The notes under the pieces are model-generated. The model was not told the DNA's origin and did not search any database. It was given only the letters and a program-made list of their open reading frames with translations. The position numbers and the translations under genes were made by a program. A stretch of 64,000 nucleotides of DNA, taken from Mycolicibacterium sp. GF69. Its GTDB lineage: Bacteria; Actinomycetota; Actinomycetes; Mycobacteriales; Mycobacteriaceae. The stretch spans positions 124,001 to 188,000 of the forward strand of contig NZ_QMEW01000002.1 in the NCBI RefSeq assembly GCF_003284965.1. The letters run 5' to 3'. Positions 16,985-33,787 of this stretch are shown here, one piece after another. Every line of letters begins with the position of its first letter. Position 1 is the stretch's first letter.

Positions 16985-17677
16985 ATGACGGACCCGACCG
17001 GTGATCGGCCCTACCCGGTGACGACAGCGGCTGCGGAGCGGGTGATCGTGGCGGGAGACGACGTACTGTTCCGCGAGGGCTTGGCATGCATTCTGCAGCG
17101 TTGCGGTTTCAACGTCGTGGCAAAGGTCGGCGTGGTAACCCGGCTGCTGCCGCTCATGCGCACAACCCCACCGGATCTCGTGGTGATCAGCATCCCCCTG
17201 CCGGCCGATCGCCCAGAGGAATACGAGGCGGCTCGATCGATCCGCAGCGAGTTCCCAGGGACCGGTGTCTTGGTCCTGTGCGCTCACGTCGAAGTTCAAC
17301 ACGCCATCGATGCGCTGTCCGGAGGCGGCGGCATCAGCTACCTGCTCAACAGCCGGGTCGCCGACATCGAGGACTTCGCAGGCATCCTCAGGCGCATTGC
17401 CAAGGGCGCGTGCATCATCGGCCCGGCGGTCGCCCGAGCGCTGGTGTCGGCGCGCGAAGACGACGATCCGCTTGCCGCCCTCAGTGCGCGGGAGTACGAG
17501 GTGCTCACACTGATGGCGGAAGGCCGCTCGAACGCCGGGATCGCACGTCGGCTGTTGCTGGCGGAAGGCACCATCGAAAAGCACGTGCACAGCATCATGA
17601 GCAAGCTGGGAATCCCCGAGACCAGAGATGATCATCGGCGCGTGCAGGCAGTGATCGCCTTTCTGCACGGCCGGTGA
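16985..17677 (+). CDS. LuxR/NarL-type regulator with degenerate receiver
   Basis: A 230-residue protein with a receiver-like N-terminus and a LuxR HTH at about residues 163-225 (LSAREYEVLTLMAEGRSNAGIARRLLLAEGTIEKHVHSIMSKLGI). The receiver keeps the acidic pair (GDD, 24-26), but the expected phospho-acceptor Asp is Ser69 (PDLVVISIPLP). The conserved Lys is replaced by Asn (SYLLNS). It therefore cannot be activated by normal aspartyl phosphorylation. No histidine kinase is adjacent. It is the last gene before the rplJ leader, on the same strand. It may work as a ligand- or protein-controlled pseudo-response regulator (inference). Confidence 0.85.
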   Translation: MTDPTGDRPYPVTTAAAERVIVAGDDVLFREGLACILQRCGFNVVAKVGVVTRLLPLMRTTPPDLVVISIPLPADRPEEYEAARSIRSEFPGTGVLVLCAHVEVQHAIDALSGGGGISYLLNSRVADIEDFAGILRRIAKGACIIGPAVARALVSAREDDDPLAALSAREYEVLTLMAEGRSNAGIARRLLLAEGTIEKHVHSIMSKLGIPETRDDHRRVQAVIAFLHGR

Positions 17678-17721
17678 CCGCCGATGACTACGACGGCGCT
17701 CGCCGCAGGAGGGTGGGCGTT

Positions 17722-17751
17722 TTGGCTGATGAGTGGACGGCAGGCTATTCT
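17722..17751 (+). promoter_or_regulatory. candidate rplJL promoter
   Basis: TTGGCT (17722-17727) and TATTCT (17746-17751), spaced 18 bp, fit a housekeeping sigma promoter. It would give a 5' leader of about 220 nt ahead of rplJ. Confidence 0.5.
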
Positions 17752-17759
17752 TGACGGCG

Positions 17760-17977
17760 TTCCACCGAAGACCGTCGGTCACCGATGAGCGCTTGCGCGA
17801 AGAGCAAGTAGCTCGGCAATCGGTTGAAGGTCCGGGATCAACCCGGCGGCCCACGCAGGAGGACGAGGCTAGAGCTCATTGCCGCGCCCCGACCTGTCTG
17901 CGTCGGGGCGTTCGTCGTTTCCGGCCCTGAAACCACTGCACGCCGACCGATGGTCACCCATCCACGAGGAGGCATGC
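17760..17977 (+). promoter_or_regulatory. rplJ 5' leader (L10 leader-type region)
   Basis: The long leader before rplJ contains a strong hairpin, CGCCCCGAC (17885-17893) with GTCGGGGCG (17902-17910) and an eight-base loop, followed by a T-rich stretch. In many bacteria L10(L12)4 binds the leader of its own mRNA, and this region is positioned for such autoregulation or attenuation. I did not fold the full element, so assignment to the L10-leader family rests on position plus the hairpin. Confidence 0.5.
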
Positions 17978-18508
17978 ATGGCCAAGGCTGACAAGGCCAC
18001 CGCGGTTGCCGACATCGCCGAGCAGTTCAAGGAGGCTTCGGCGACGCTCGTCACCGAGTACCGCGGGCTGACGGTGGCCAACCTCAAAGACCTGCGCCGC
18101 TCGCTCGGTGATTCCGCCACCTATACGGTCGCCAAGAACACGCTGGTCAAGCGTGCCGCGGCGGAGGCGGGCATCGAGGGGCTCGACGAGTTGTTCGTCG
18201 GTCCCACCGCGATCGCGTTCGTCAAGGGCGAGGCCGTCGACGCCGCCAAGGCGATCAAGAAGTTCGCCAAGGACAACAAGGCCCTCGTCATCAAGGGCGG
18301 CTATATGGACGGCCGTCCGCTGAGCGTGTCGGAGGTCGAGCGCATTGCCGACCTCGAGTCGCGCGAGGTGCTGCTGGCCAAGTTGGCCGGCGCGATGAAG
18401 GCGAACCTGTCCAAGGCTGCCGGGCTGTTCAACGCTCCGGCATCGCAGGTCGCCCGGCTGGCCGCCGCTCTGCAAGAGAAGAAGGCCGGCGAAGAAGAGG
18501 CGGCGTAG
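17978..18508 (+). CDS. rplJ: 50S ribosomal protein L10
   Basis: A 176-residue L10, which anchors the L7/L12 stalk to 23S rRNA. The N-terminal RNA-binding domain is recognised by [26 protein letters not shown] and the C-terminal helix that holds L12 dimers ([23 protein letters not shown]). The ATG at 17978 is preceded by CGAGGAGGC and gives the standard MAKADKA start. The open frame extends upstream to 17879 but is non-coding leader. It is followed by rplL after a 98-bp spacer holding a perfect inverted repeat. Confidence 0.97.
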   Translation: MAKADKATAVADIAEQFKEASATLVTEYRGLTVANLKDLRRSLGDSATYTVAKNTLVKRAAAEAGIEGLDELFVGPTAIAFVKGEAVDAAKAIKKFAKDNKALVIKGGYMDGRPLSVSEVERIADLESREVLLAKLAGAMKANLSKAAGLFNAPASQVARLAAALQEKKAGEEEAA

Positions 18509-18523
18509 CCCACCCACCACCCG

Positions 18524-18576
18524 GCGATTTGTGGAGCCGCACCGGCGCTGACCGCCGCTAACACTCCACAAATCGC
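18524..18576 (+). promoter_or_regulatory. inverted repeat in rplJ-rplL spacer
   Basis: GCGATTTGTGGAG (18524-18536) and CTCCACAAATCGC (18564-18576) are a perfect 13-bp inverted repeat with a 27-base loop. No T tract follows, so it is more likely an RNA-processing or mRNA-stability element than a terminator. It could help rplL exceed rplJ expression. Confidence 0.55.
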
Positions 18577-18606
18577 AAACCAGAAGTAAACGAGAAAGGA
18601 CCAACC

Positions 18607-18999
18607 ATGGCCAAGCTGTCCACCGACGATCTGCTCGACGCGTTCAAGGAACTGACGCTGCTGGAGCTCTCCGAGTTCGTCAAGAAGTTCGAGGAGACCT
18701 TCGAGGTCACCGCCGCTGCTCCGGTCGCCGTTGCGGCTGCCGGTCCCGCCGCCGGGGGCGCCCCGGCCGAGGCCGCCGAGGAGCAGTCGGAGTTCGACGT
18801 CATCCTCGAGGGTGCCGGCGACAAGAAGATCGGCGTCATCAAGGTCGTCCGCGAGATCGTCTCGGGTCTGGGCCTCAAGGAGGCCAAGGACCTCGTCGAC
18901 GGCGCTCCCAAGCCGCTGCTGGAGAAGGTCGACAAGGCGGCCGCCGACGACGCCAAGGCCAAGCTTGAGGCCGCGGGCGCGACGGTCACCGTCAAGTAA
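18607..18999 (+). CDS. rplL: 50S ribosomal protein L7/L12
   Basis: A 130-residue L7/L12 stalk protein. The N-terminal dimerisation helices ([26 protein letters not shown]), the Ala/Gly/Pro-rich hinge (about residues 38-60) and the C-terminal factor-binding domain ([38 protein letters not shown]) are all present. It recruits EF-Tu and EF-G to the ribosome. AGAAAGGA precedes the ATG. It is last in the rplJL unit and followed by a strong terminator. Confidence 0.98.
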   Translation: MAKLSTDDLLDAFKELTLLELSEFVKKFEETFEVTAAAPVAVAAAGPAAGGAPAEAAEEQSEFDVILEGAGDKKIGVIKVVREIVSGLGLKEAKDLVDGAPKPLLEKVDKAAADDAKAKLEAAGATVTVK

Positions 19000-19043
19000 C
19001 ACTCGGCAACATCATTCGCCGGCAAGCCGGCAATACCACAACC

Positions 19044-19084
19044 GTGGGGCCGATCCAGCAAATGGGTCGGCCCCACAGTTGTTT
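19044..19084 (+). terminator. intrinsic terminator after rplL
   Basis: Stem GTGGGGCCGA (19044-19053) with TCGGCCCCAC (19067-19076), 13-base loop, followed by AGTTGTTT. It separates rplJL from mkl. Confidence 0.7.
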
Positions 19085-19202
19085 CGGCGATCGGTCACAA
19101 TCTGTGCGCAGACTCGTGTTCTGGCCGGTTGACGTAGGCTACAGTGACTCAAGCCACAAGCTCTGAAGCGTGTGGCGTGACGATGATTGGGAAGGATCTC
19201 GC

Positions 19203-20288
19203 GTGGGCATTGGCATCCAGATTGAGGGGCTGACCAAGTCCTTCGGCCCCCAGCGAATCTGGGAGGACGTCACGTTCGACCTGCCGCCCGGTGAGGTGAG
19301 CGTTCTGCTCGGCCCGTCCGGTACCGGCAAGTCCGTGTTTCTGAAATCGCTGATCGGGCTGCTGCGCCCGGAACGCGGCAAGATCATCGTCGACGGCACC
19401 GACGTCATTCAGTGCACCGCCAAAGAGCTCTACGAGATCCGCACGCTGTTCGGCGTCATGTTCCAGGACGGCGCGCTGTTCGGTTCGATGAGCCTCTACG
19501 ACAACACCGCATTCCCGCTTCGTGAGCACACGAAGAAGAAGGAAAGCGAGATCCGCCAGATCGTCATGGAGAAGCTCGAGCTGGTCGGTCTGGCCGGTGA
19601 CGAGAACAAGTTCCCGGGCGAGATCTCCGGCGGTATGCGCAAGCGCGCCGGGCTGGCCCGCTCGCTGGTGCTCGACCCGCAGATCATCCTCTGCGACGAG
19701 CCCGACTCCGGTCTGGACCCGGTCCGTACCGCGTATCTGAGCCAGCTGCTGATCGACATCAACGCTCAGATCGACTGCACGATCCTCATCGTCACCCACA
19801 ACATCAACATCGCCCGCACCGTGCCCGACAACATGGGCATGCTGTTCCGCAAGCACCTGGTGATGTTCGGTCCCCGCGAAGTGCTGCTGACCAGCGACGA
19901 GCCCGTCGTCCGGCAGTTCCTCAACGGGCGCCGTATCGGTCCGATCGGCATGTCCGAGGAGAAGGACGAGTCGACGATGGCCGAAGAGCAGGCCATGTTC
20001 GACGCCGGCCACCACGACGGTGGCGTCGAGGAGATCGAGGGTGTGCCGCCGCAGATCCAGGCGACGCCGGGTATGCCGGAGCGTCAGGGCGTGGCGCGGC
20101 GCCAGGCCCGGGTGCGCGAGATCATGCACACTCTGCCGCCCGCGGCGCAGGAAGCCATTCGCGACGACCTCGAGGGCACGCACAAGTATCAGTCGCACGG
20201 GTTCGGCGACGAGCCGACTGTTCGGCACAGCACCACCGGTGCCGACGACGAGGCGCCCACCGGAGCCATCCCGCGCGCCCAGCAGTAG
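19203..20288 (+). CDS. mkl: Mce transporter ATPase Mkl/MceG
   Basis: A 361-residue ABC ATPase. Walker A GPSGTGKS is at residues 37-44, the signature SGGMRKRAGLARSL at about 142, and Walker B ILCDEPDSGLDP at about 161. Mkl (MceG) is the shared ATPase that powers Mce lipid and sterol importers encoded elsewhere. The C-terminal extension of about 110 residues beyond the ABC core is typical of MceG and needed for function in the known family. The GTG at 19203 gives the usual start. The stand-alone location after rplL is conserved in mycobacteria, although regulator and dioxygenase genes that lie between rplL and mkl in M. tuberculosis are absent here. Confidence 0.93.
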   Translation: MGIGIQIEGLTKSFGPQRIWEDVTFDLPPGEVSVLLGPSGTGKSVFLKSLIGLLRPERGKIIVDGTDVIQCTAKELYEIRTLFGVMFQDGALFGSMSLYDNTAFPLREHTKKKESEIRQIVMEKLELVGLAGDENKFPGEISGGMRKRAGLARSLVLDPQIILCDEPDSGLDPVRTAYLSQLLIDINAQIDCTILIVTHNINIARTVPDNMGMLFRKHLVMFGPREVLLTSDEPVVRQFLNGRRIGPIGMSEEKDESTMAEEQAMFDAGHHDGGVEEIEGVPPQIQATPGMPERQGVARRQARVREIMHTLPPAAQEAIRDDLEGTHKYQSHGFGDEPTVRHSTTGADDEAPTGAIPRAQQ

Positions 20289-20329
20289 GACCCGGCGAAC
20301 ACCCGGATCCCACGATCTAGGGGGCCAAG

Positions 20330-22579
20330 GTGGGCGTCGAGCACACACCGACGTTCTGCCGGATCTGCGAGCCACTCTGCGGCATGATCGCGACGGTCGA
20401 AGACGGCCGCCTGACCGAACTGCGCCCCGATAGGGACCACCCGCTCTCGGCGGGATTCGCCTGTCAGAAGGGCATCGCGTTCAGCGAGGTCGTCAACGAC
20501 CCCGACCGCGTCACCACACCGTTGCGGCGCTGTGCTCACGCTGATGGTCTTCGCGCAAGCAGCTCATCGCCGGGCTTCGAACCCGTCGGCTGGGACGAGG
20601 CGATGACCGACATCGCGGCACGGCTCGGCGCCATTCACCGCGCGCACGGCGCGGGCGCGATCGGCTGGTACTTCGGCAACCCGGGCGCCTTCAGCTACTC
20701 GTACACCATGAGCCTCACCACCTTGATGGCTGGTTTCGGCCCGCGCATGCACGTGTTCACCGCGGGTTCGCAGGACGTGAACAACCGCTTCGTCGCGAGC
20801 CAGCTGCTCTACGGTTCACCGCTCGCGCTGCCGGTGCCCGACGTGCTGCGGACCGATCTGCTCGTTGTCATCGGCGCGAATCCGGTCGTCTCGCACGGCA
20901 GCGTGCTGACCGTGCCGCGGATCAGGGACCGCATGCACGACATCGTCAGACGCGGTGGCCGCGTGCTGGTGATCGACCCGCGCAAGACCGAGACCGCGGC
21001 CCAGTTCGAGTGGCTGGGCATCGTCCCGGACGGTGACGCCTATCTGTTGCTGTCCCTGCTGCACGTGATGTTCGACGAGGACCTGGTCGACCGACGGCGA
21101 CTCGCGAAGCAAGCCGACGGTACCGCCTGGCTCGAGCGGCTGGCGCGGCCGTTTGGTCCGGAGGCGACCGAGGCGCGTACCGGGATCGAACCCGACACGG
21201 TCCGTTCGCTGGCCCGTGATCTTGTCCGCTCCGAACGGGCCGCGGTGTACGGCCGCGTCGGCACCAGCATCGGTGAGAACGGAACGCTGACGACGTATCT
21301 GCTCGACGCGGTCAACCTGGTGGCAGGCAACCTCGACGTGCCCGGCGGCAGCATGTTCGGCCGCCTCGGGGTGCCGGGGGAGCGGTGGCTGAACAAGGCC
21401 GGCGGAGCGCTGCTGCGTGCCGTCTACTCGCGCAGACGCTCACGCATCGGCGGGTTCCCGTCCGTATTGGGTTCGGAGCCCGCGGGTGTGATGGCCAAGG
21501 AGATCACCACGCCGGGCCGCGGTCAGGTGCGCGCACTGTTCGTCGGCGCGGGCAACCCGGTGCTGTCGGTGCCCAACGGCGATGAACTTGAGACAGCACT
21601 GGAATCCCTGGACCTTATGGTCGGCATCGACCTCTACGTCAACGAGACGCTGGCGCACTGCGACTACGTGCTGCCCGCCACGTCGATGTACGAGCGCGAC
21701 GACTTCCCGCTACCGTTTCAGACCCTGCAACCCACCCCGTTCCGGCAGGCCACCGAGGCCGTCGTCGCGCCGGTGGGACAGGCCCGTGCGGAATGGGAGA
21801 TCATCGAGGACCTCGCCGCCAGGATGTGGCGGTCCACACCGGGGCTGGCGGTATTCGCCGGAGTGCGGAAAGTGTTGTCGGCGTTCGGAGTTCGGCTCGG
21901 TCCGCGAATGCTTGCCGACGCCGTGATCCGGCTGGCCGAGGGCGGTGACCGGTTCGGGCTGCGGCCCGGGTTGAGCTTCGCCAAGCTCACCGCTCGTCAT
22001 CCGCACGGCACCGTGCTGGCCGACAATCTGCGCGGCGGTGTGCTGCACGACATCGTCGTGTACCGCGGTCGCCGGGTGCGCTTATGCCACGACGAGATCG
22101 CCGCCGAGGTCGACAAGCTGACCCGTCGCCGCGTCGCGCCCGGCTACCCGATGCGGCTGATCGGCATGCGCGAGGCGCGGTCGGAGAACTCGTGGATGCA
22201 CAACTCGCCGCTGCTGATGCGCGGTGAGCGCACCCACCAGGCGCGCATGCACGTCGACGATGCGGCGGCCGCGCACATCGTCGACGGCGACACCGTGCGG
22301 ATCGCGTCGCCGCACGGCGAGATCGAGTTGCCGGTCGTGGTGACCAAGGACATCGTCGCGGGGGTGATCGCGGTGCCGCACGGGTGGGGGCACAAGGGCA
22401 CGGCCGGGTGGCGGGTGGCCAACGACGCCGGCGGCGCAAACGTCAACCGGCTGATGTCGAGCGATCCGGCCGACATCGAGAGCCTCGCCGGAATGGCCCG
22501 GTTGACCGGTATCCCGGTGCGCGTGGAGCGGGTCGAGGCCGCGGCTGTGCGGACCGGTCACGCGCAAACTCGCGCATAA
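20330..22579 (+). CDS. molybdopterin-dependent oxidoreductase (formate dehydrogenase/nitrate reductase type)
   Basis: A 749-residue molybdopterin bis-MGD enzyme. An N-terminal [4Fe-4S] site is formed by Cys10, Cys13, Cys17 and Cys45 (CRICEPLCGM, then FACQKG). The MGD-binding core follows (YFGNPGAFSYS, GSQDVNNRF, LLVVIGANPVVSHG), with a C-terminal molydop-binding domain from about residue 610 (SPLLMRGERTHQARMHVDDA). There is no Tat signal, so it is cytoplasmic. The substrate is not clear from sequence. The gene starts with GTG 41 bp after mkl. It occupies a position between mkl and rpoB that holds toxin-antitoxin genes in M. tuberculosis (recall), so this interval is variable. Confidence 0.9.
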   Translation: MGVEHTPTFCRICEPLCGMIATVEDGRLTELRPDRDHPLSAGFACQKGIAFSEVVNDPDRVTTPLRRCAHADGLRASSSSPGFEPVGWDEAMTDIAARLGAIHRAHGAGAIGWYFGNPGAFSYSYTMSLTTLMAGFGPRMHVFTAGSQDVNNRFVASQLLYGSPLALPVPDVLRTDLLVVIGANPVVSHGSVLTVPRIRDRMHDIVRRGGRVLVIDPRKTETAAQFEWLGIVPDGDAYLLLSLLHVMFDEDLVDRRRLAKQADGTAWLERLARPFGPEATEARTGIEPDTVRSLARDLVRSERAAVYGRVGTSIGENGTLTTYLLDAVNLVAGNLDVPGGSMFGRLGVPGERWLNKAGGALLRAVYSRRRSRIGGFPSVLGSEPAGVMAKEITTPGRGQVRALFVGAGNPVLSVPNGDELETALESLDLMVGIDLYVNETLAHCDYVLPATSMYERDDFPLPFQTLQPTPFRQATEAVVAPVGQARAEWEIIEDLAARMWRSTPGLAVFAGVRKVLSAFGVRLGPRMLADAVIRLAEGGDRFGLRPGLSFAKLTARHPHGTVLADNLRGGVLHDIVVYRGRRVRLCHDEIAAEVDKLTRRRVAPGYPMRLIGMREARSENSWMHNSPLLMRGERTHQARMHVDDAAAAHIVDGDTVRIASPHGEIELPVVVTKDIVAGVIAVPHGWGHKGTAGWRVANDAGGANVNRLMSSDPADIESLAGMARLTGIPVRVERVEAAAVRTGHAQTRA

Positions 22580-22612
22580 CCCGGTCTGCAGACATCTGAA
22601 ACCGTTATCTTT

Positions 22613-22632
22613 CTCCCGTCGTCGGACGGGAG
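22613..22632 (+). promoter_or_regulatory. hairpin covering the ribosome-binding site of the secreted hydrolase
   Basis: CTCCCGTC (22613-22620) pairs perfectly with GACGGGAG (22625-22632) across a GTCG loop. The right arm contains the GGGAG Shine-Dalgarno of the ATG at 22638, so pairing would hide it. Confidence 0.55.
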
Positions 22633-22637
22633 AGGTC

Positions 22638-24713
22638 ATGGCTGACCGGTTTCTGATGTGGTTGGGCGCGGGTGTCGTCACGGCCGGTTTGTCGGCAGCG
22701 ATGCTGACGGGTACGGGTGTGGCGATCGCCGACGACGGGTCCTCGTCGGACACCGGCGGCGCCACATCGTCCGGGACGTCCGGGACGTCCGGGACCGCCG
22801 ATACGGCCAGGACTGCGAATTCGGCTGGCGGCGAGACGGATTCGTCGAGCGGCGGGGTGGCCGGTGCCCGCACGACAGGCGGTGGTGCGGCTGGTGCGCG
22901 ACCGTCGACCGGCAGGCCGACGCCCCGGGTCGGTGCGACCACTCCGGTGGATGCCAAAGACACCGCGAACGCTGCCGCCGGGGCCCAAGCGGCGGACTCG
23001 GGCGATGACGCAAAGAGACGCGCCGGCAAGAAGACGCAAGCCGTCGCAGTAGAAGACACGGCAGCAAAAGAGGCGAAGCAGGACGAAAAAGCAGCGGAGG
23101 ACAAGGGCGCGGACGGGGGAGCGGCCGGCCAGCAGACGACCGATGAACAGACGACGGTCGACCAGCTGACGGACGAGGTGGCCTACGAAGCGGCGACCAC
23201 CGACGCGGCCGACCAGCAGACGACCGATGAGCAGACGGCCGGCGAGCAGACAGCCGACCAGGGAATCGACCAGGGGGTTGACGAGGTCGCCGTGGACACC
23301 GGGTCGGATCGCGACCACACCGCCACGCAGAGGATTGCCGCCGTCACGCTGAACGCCGCGGCCAACCCATCCGGCGACGACACCACCGACCGGGCCGGGC
23401 TCGAGAAGAGGACCGTCGTCGACACCGAGATCGATGACCGGGTAGTCCAGGACGCCGAAGAGCGCACGACGGTCGCCCTCGAGAAGGCGGTGGACACCGC
23501 CCTGGAGAACACTGAAGAATTTGCAGTTCAGGCGGTCGCATTCGCCTCCGCGCCGCTGGCCGCGACCACGGCGACCGCACCTGCAATCCCCAACATCCTG
23601 CGGGTGATCGGCACGATCGTCTTCGACCTCTACGCCATCGCGACCCGGATTCTGGGCGGCCCGCCGATCCTGCCGCCGAACAGCACCGTCACCGTGCGTT
23701 CGTCGACGCTGCGCATCGACTGCGGCTGCGCGGCCGGCGAAGGGGAAGAGGTGCCCGCGGACTGGTACATCCCGGAGACCGACGAAGGCGCTGCACCGCC
23801 GGACCGGCTGATCTATCTGCAGCACGGATTTTTGGCCAGCGCTCCGTGGTACAGCCACACCGCGGCGGCGCTCGCCGAAAACACGAACAGCATCGTGGTC
23901 GCACCGTCGATCACCTCGAACTTCTTCGCCGCCGACGCCTGCTGGCTCGGTGGCTCGTCGATGCACGAGGCGATGGCCGGCTTGTTCGACGAGGAGAACG
24001 AAGCGCTGGCTGAGAGCGCGCGTGCGGCCGGTTACGCCGGTCCGATCCCGGACCGCGTCGTGCTGATGGGCCACTCGCTCGGCGGTGGAGCGGTCTCGGG
24101 CATGGCCGGCCACATGGTCGACGACGGAACCGTCGACAGGCTTGCCGGGGTCGTCCTGCTCGACGGCGTTGCCCTGGGCGACCCGGCCCGGATGACGGCA
24201 TCGTTGAAGAAGGTTCCCGGCGACATCCCTATCTACCAACTCGCCGCGCCGGTCTACATGTGGAACAACTTCGGTTCCGGTCTCGAGGCTCTGCTCGCGG
24301 CACGGCCGGGCGAGTTCGTCGGCGTGACGTTGGTCAACGGCTCGCACGTCGACACGATGCGGGGCGGTAACCCGCTGATCCAGTTCGCGCAGGAGTTGGT
24401 CGCCGGGTTCACCCGGCCGGAAAACGCCGCAGCGGCGCAGACGCTGATGATCGGCTGGGTCAACGACATGTTCGCGGGCACCAAGGAGAGCGGCCTCTAC
24501 CTCGACCTCGGGGAGCGTTACAGCTTCGAAACCCCGGCGGGCACGGCCACTGTGGTGGCGCTGCCCAACGGGCTGACCAAGCCGTTCCTACTCAACTTCC
24601 TGCAGCCGTTCATGTCGCTGGCCGACGGGATCTTCACCTTCGATCCGGTCTGTGTGCGCGAATCGGTCGGCACTTCCGGGTCCGGCGGGTGTGGCGACCC
24701 GATCGCCGCCTGA
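22638..24713 (+). CDS. secreted alpha/beta hydrolase with long low-complexity region
   Basis: A 691-residue exported protein. A signal peptide (WLGAGVVTAGLSAAMLTGTGVAIA) ends at about residue 31. Residues 32 to about 300 are low-complexity, rich in Ala, Gly, Thr, Gln, Asp and Glu, with repeats such as QQTTDEQT. From about residue 330 an alpha/beta hydrolase domain follows with oxyanion-region LQHGFLASAPWYS and nucleophile elbow GHSLGGG (about 476). Similar architectures occur in mycobacterial cell-wall esterases with PE-like linkers, but this one has no PE or PPE domain. It probably acts on envelope or external lipids. The RBS lies in a hairpin. Confidence 0.82.
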   Translation: MADRFLMWLGAGVVTAGLSAAMLTGTGVAIADDGSSSDTGGATSSGTSGTSGTADTARTANSAGGETDSSSGGVAGARTTGGGAAGARPSTGRPTPRVGATTPVDAKDTANAAAGAQAADSGDDAKRRAGKKTQAVAVEDTAAKEAKQDEKAAEDKGADGGAAGQQTTDEQTTVDQLTDEVAYEAATTDAADQQTTDEQTAGEQTADQGIDQGVDEVAVDTGSDRDHTATQRIAAVTLNAAANPSGDDTTDRAGLEKRTVVDTEIDDRVVQDAEERTTVALEKAVDTALENTEEFAVQAVAFASAPLAATTATAPAIPNILRVIGTIVFDLYAIATRILGGPPILPPNSTVTVRSSTLRIDCGCAAGEGEEVPADWYIPETDEGAAPPDRLIYLQHGFLASAPWYSHTAAALAENTNSIVVAPSITSNFFAADACWLGGSSMHEAMAGLFDEENEALAESARAAGYAGPIPDRVVLMGHSLGGGAVSGMAGHMVDDGTVDRLAGVVLLDGVALGDPARMTASLKKVPGDIPIYQLAAPVYMWNNFGSGLEALLAARPGEFVGVTLVNGSHVDTMRGGNPLIQFAQELVAGFTRPENAAAAQTLMIGWVNDMFAGTKESGLYLDLGERYSFETPAGTATVVALPNGLTKPFLLNFLQPFMSLADGIFTFDPVCVRESVGTSGSGGCGDPIAA

Positions 24714-28600
<3,887 letters not shown>

Positions 28601-28628
28601 ATCTGGCTTAGTAGTTATTGGTTTCTAA

Positions 28629-32600
<3,972 letters not shown>

Positions 32601-32607
32601 TCACAAC

Positions 32608-32641
32608 GAGAAGCCCCCGGGTCCGCCCGGGGGCTTTCTCG
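32608..32641 (+). terminator. intrinsic terminator after rpoC
   Basis: Stem AGCCCCCGGG (32612-32621) with CCCGGGGGCT (32626-32635) and a TCCG loop, extended by flanking CGAGAA/TTCTCG pairing. It ends the rpoBC operon. Confidence 0.8.
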
Positions 32642-32775
32642 TCTCGACGGCCAGGTGCGGCGACTGTGGATCCGGCGACGAATTCCGGCGGGAACGTCGC
32701 CCGCAGGTGCACAATCGGGCACTTGGCGACAACTGACTTGCACCGGATTTCCGCCTCGCGTACACATTCGGCCTG

Positions 32776-33762
32776 ATGCTCACAGACATCGCGTGGTTCC
32801 TCGTCGGACTGGCCGCGCTGGTAGTCGGTGCCGAGGTGATGGTCAAGGGCGGCTCACGGCTGGCCCGCCGCCTGGGCATCAGCCCGATCGTGGTGGGGTT
32901 GACCGTCGTGGCGATCGGCACCAGCATGCCCGAACTCGCGGTCGGCGTGGTGGCCGCCAGTGACGGAAGTGGCGCACTGGCCGTCGGCAACATCGCGGGC
33001 ACCAACGTCGTCAACCTCTTGCTCATACTTGGGCTCACCGCGGCGATGGCTCCGCTCGTGCTGCAACTGCGCACGATTCGCCTCGAGCTGCCGATGATGG
33101 CGGCGGCCGCGCTGCTGTTGTGGGCCCTGGCCGCCGACGGTGTGATGACGCGGGTCGACGGCGCCATCCTTCTCACCGGCGCGGTCGCCTACACCGGTGC
33201 GGTGATCTGGTCGGCGCACCGTGAATCAGGGCAAGTGGTCGGCGAATTCGCCGGAGCCTACGTCGCGGGTTCGTCACAGGTGGGTACCACGGTCGCCCGC
33301 CACCAGACGTTGCGCGAGTTGGCGATGCTCATCGGTGGCATCGCACTCTTGGTGATAGGCGCGGACTGGCTCGTCGACGGAGCGGTCGGAATGGCCCGCG
33401 ACTTCGGTGTGTCCGATGCGCTGATCGGGCTGACCGTGGTGGCCATCGGCACGTCCGCGCCCGAACTGGTGACCACGATCGTGTCCACGCTGCGCGGCGA
33501 CCGCGACATCGCGGTCGGCAACCTGGTGGGCAGCAGCATCTACAACATCGCGTTGATCCTCGGCGTCACCTGCCTGGTGCCGGCGCACGGTCTGCTACTC
33601 CCGTCGAGCCTGGTGCGCATCGACGTCCCGATCATGGTGATCGTCGCGCTGGCCTGTATCCCCATATTCATCTCCGGTCGGCGGGTTTCGCGGGGCGAGG
33701 GCGTGGTGATGGTCACCGCCTACGCCACCTACTTGGTGTTCCTGCTGGCCACCCAGACGTGA
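32776..33762 (+). CDS. calcium/sodium antiporter (CaCA family, YrbG-like)
   Basis: A 328-residue inner-membrane cation exchanger. The two inverted alpha repeats are clear: [20 protein letters not shown] followed by [16 protein letters not shown] (residues 37-90), and [20 protein letters not shown] followed by [16 protein letters not shown] (about 215-270). The conserved acidic residues in GTS(M/A)PEL bind the cation. It is encoded as a single gene after the rpoC terminator. It probably exports Ca2+ or a related divalent ion in exchange for Na+ or H+. Confidence 0.92.
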   Translation: MLTDIAWFLVGLAALVVGAEVMVKGGSRLARRLGISPIVVGLTVVAIGTSMPELAVGVVAASDGSGALAVGNIAGTNVVNLLLILGLTAAMAPLVLQLRTIRLELPMMAAAALLLWALAADGVMTRVDGAILLTGAVAYTGAVIWSAHRESGQVVGEFAGAYVAGSSQVGTTVARHQTLRELAMLIGGIALLVIGADWLVDGAVGMARDFGVSDALIGLTVVAIGTSAPELVTTIVSTLRGDRDIAVGNLVGSSIYNIALILGVTCLVPAHGLLLPSSLVRIDVPIMVIVALACIPIFISGRRVSRGEGVVMVTAYATYLVFLLATQT

Positions 33763-33775
33763 CAGATCGGGTCAC

Positions 33776-33781
33776 TACACT
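33776..33781 (+). promoter_or_regulatory. candidate -10 box, leaderless nfo
   Basis: TACACT ends six bases before the GTG at 33788, giving a likely leaderless mRNA. No good -35 was seen. Confidence 0.4.
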
Positions 33782-33787
33782 CGGGGC

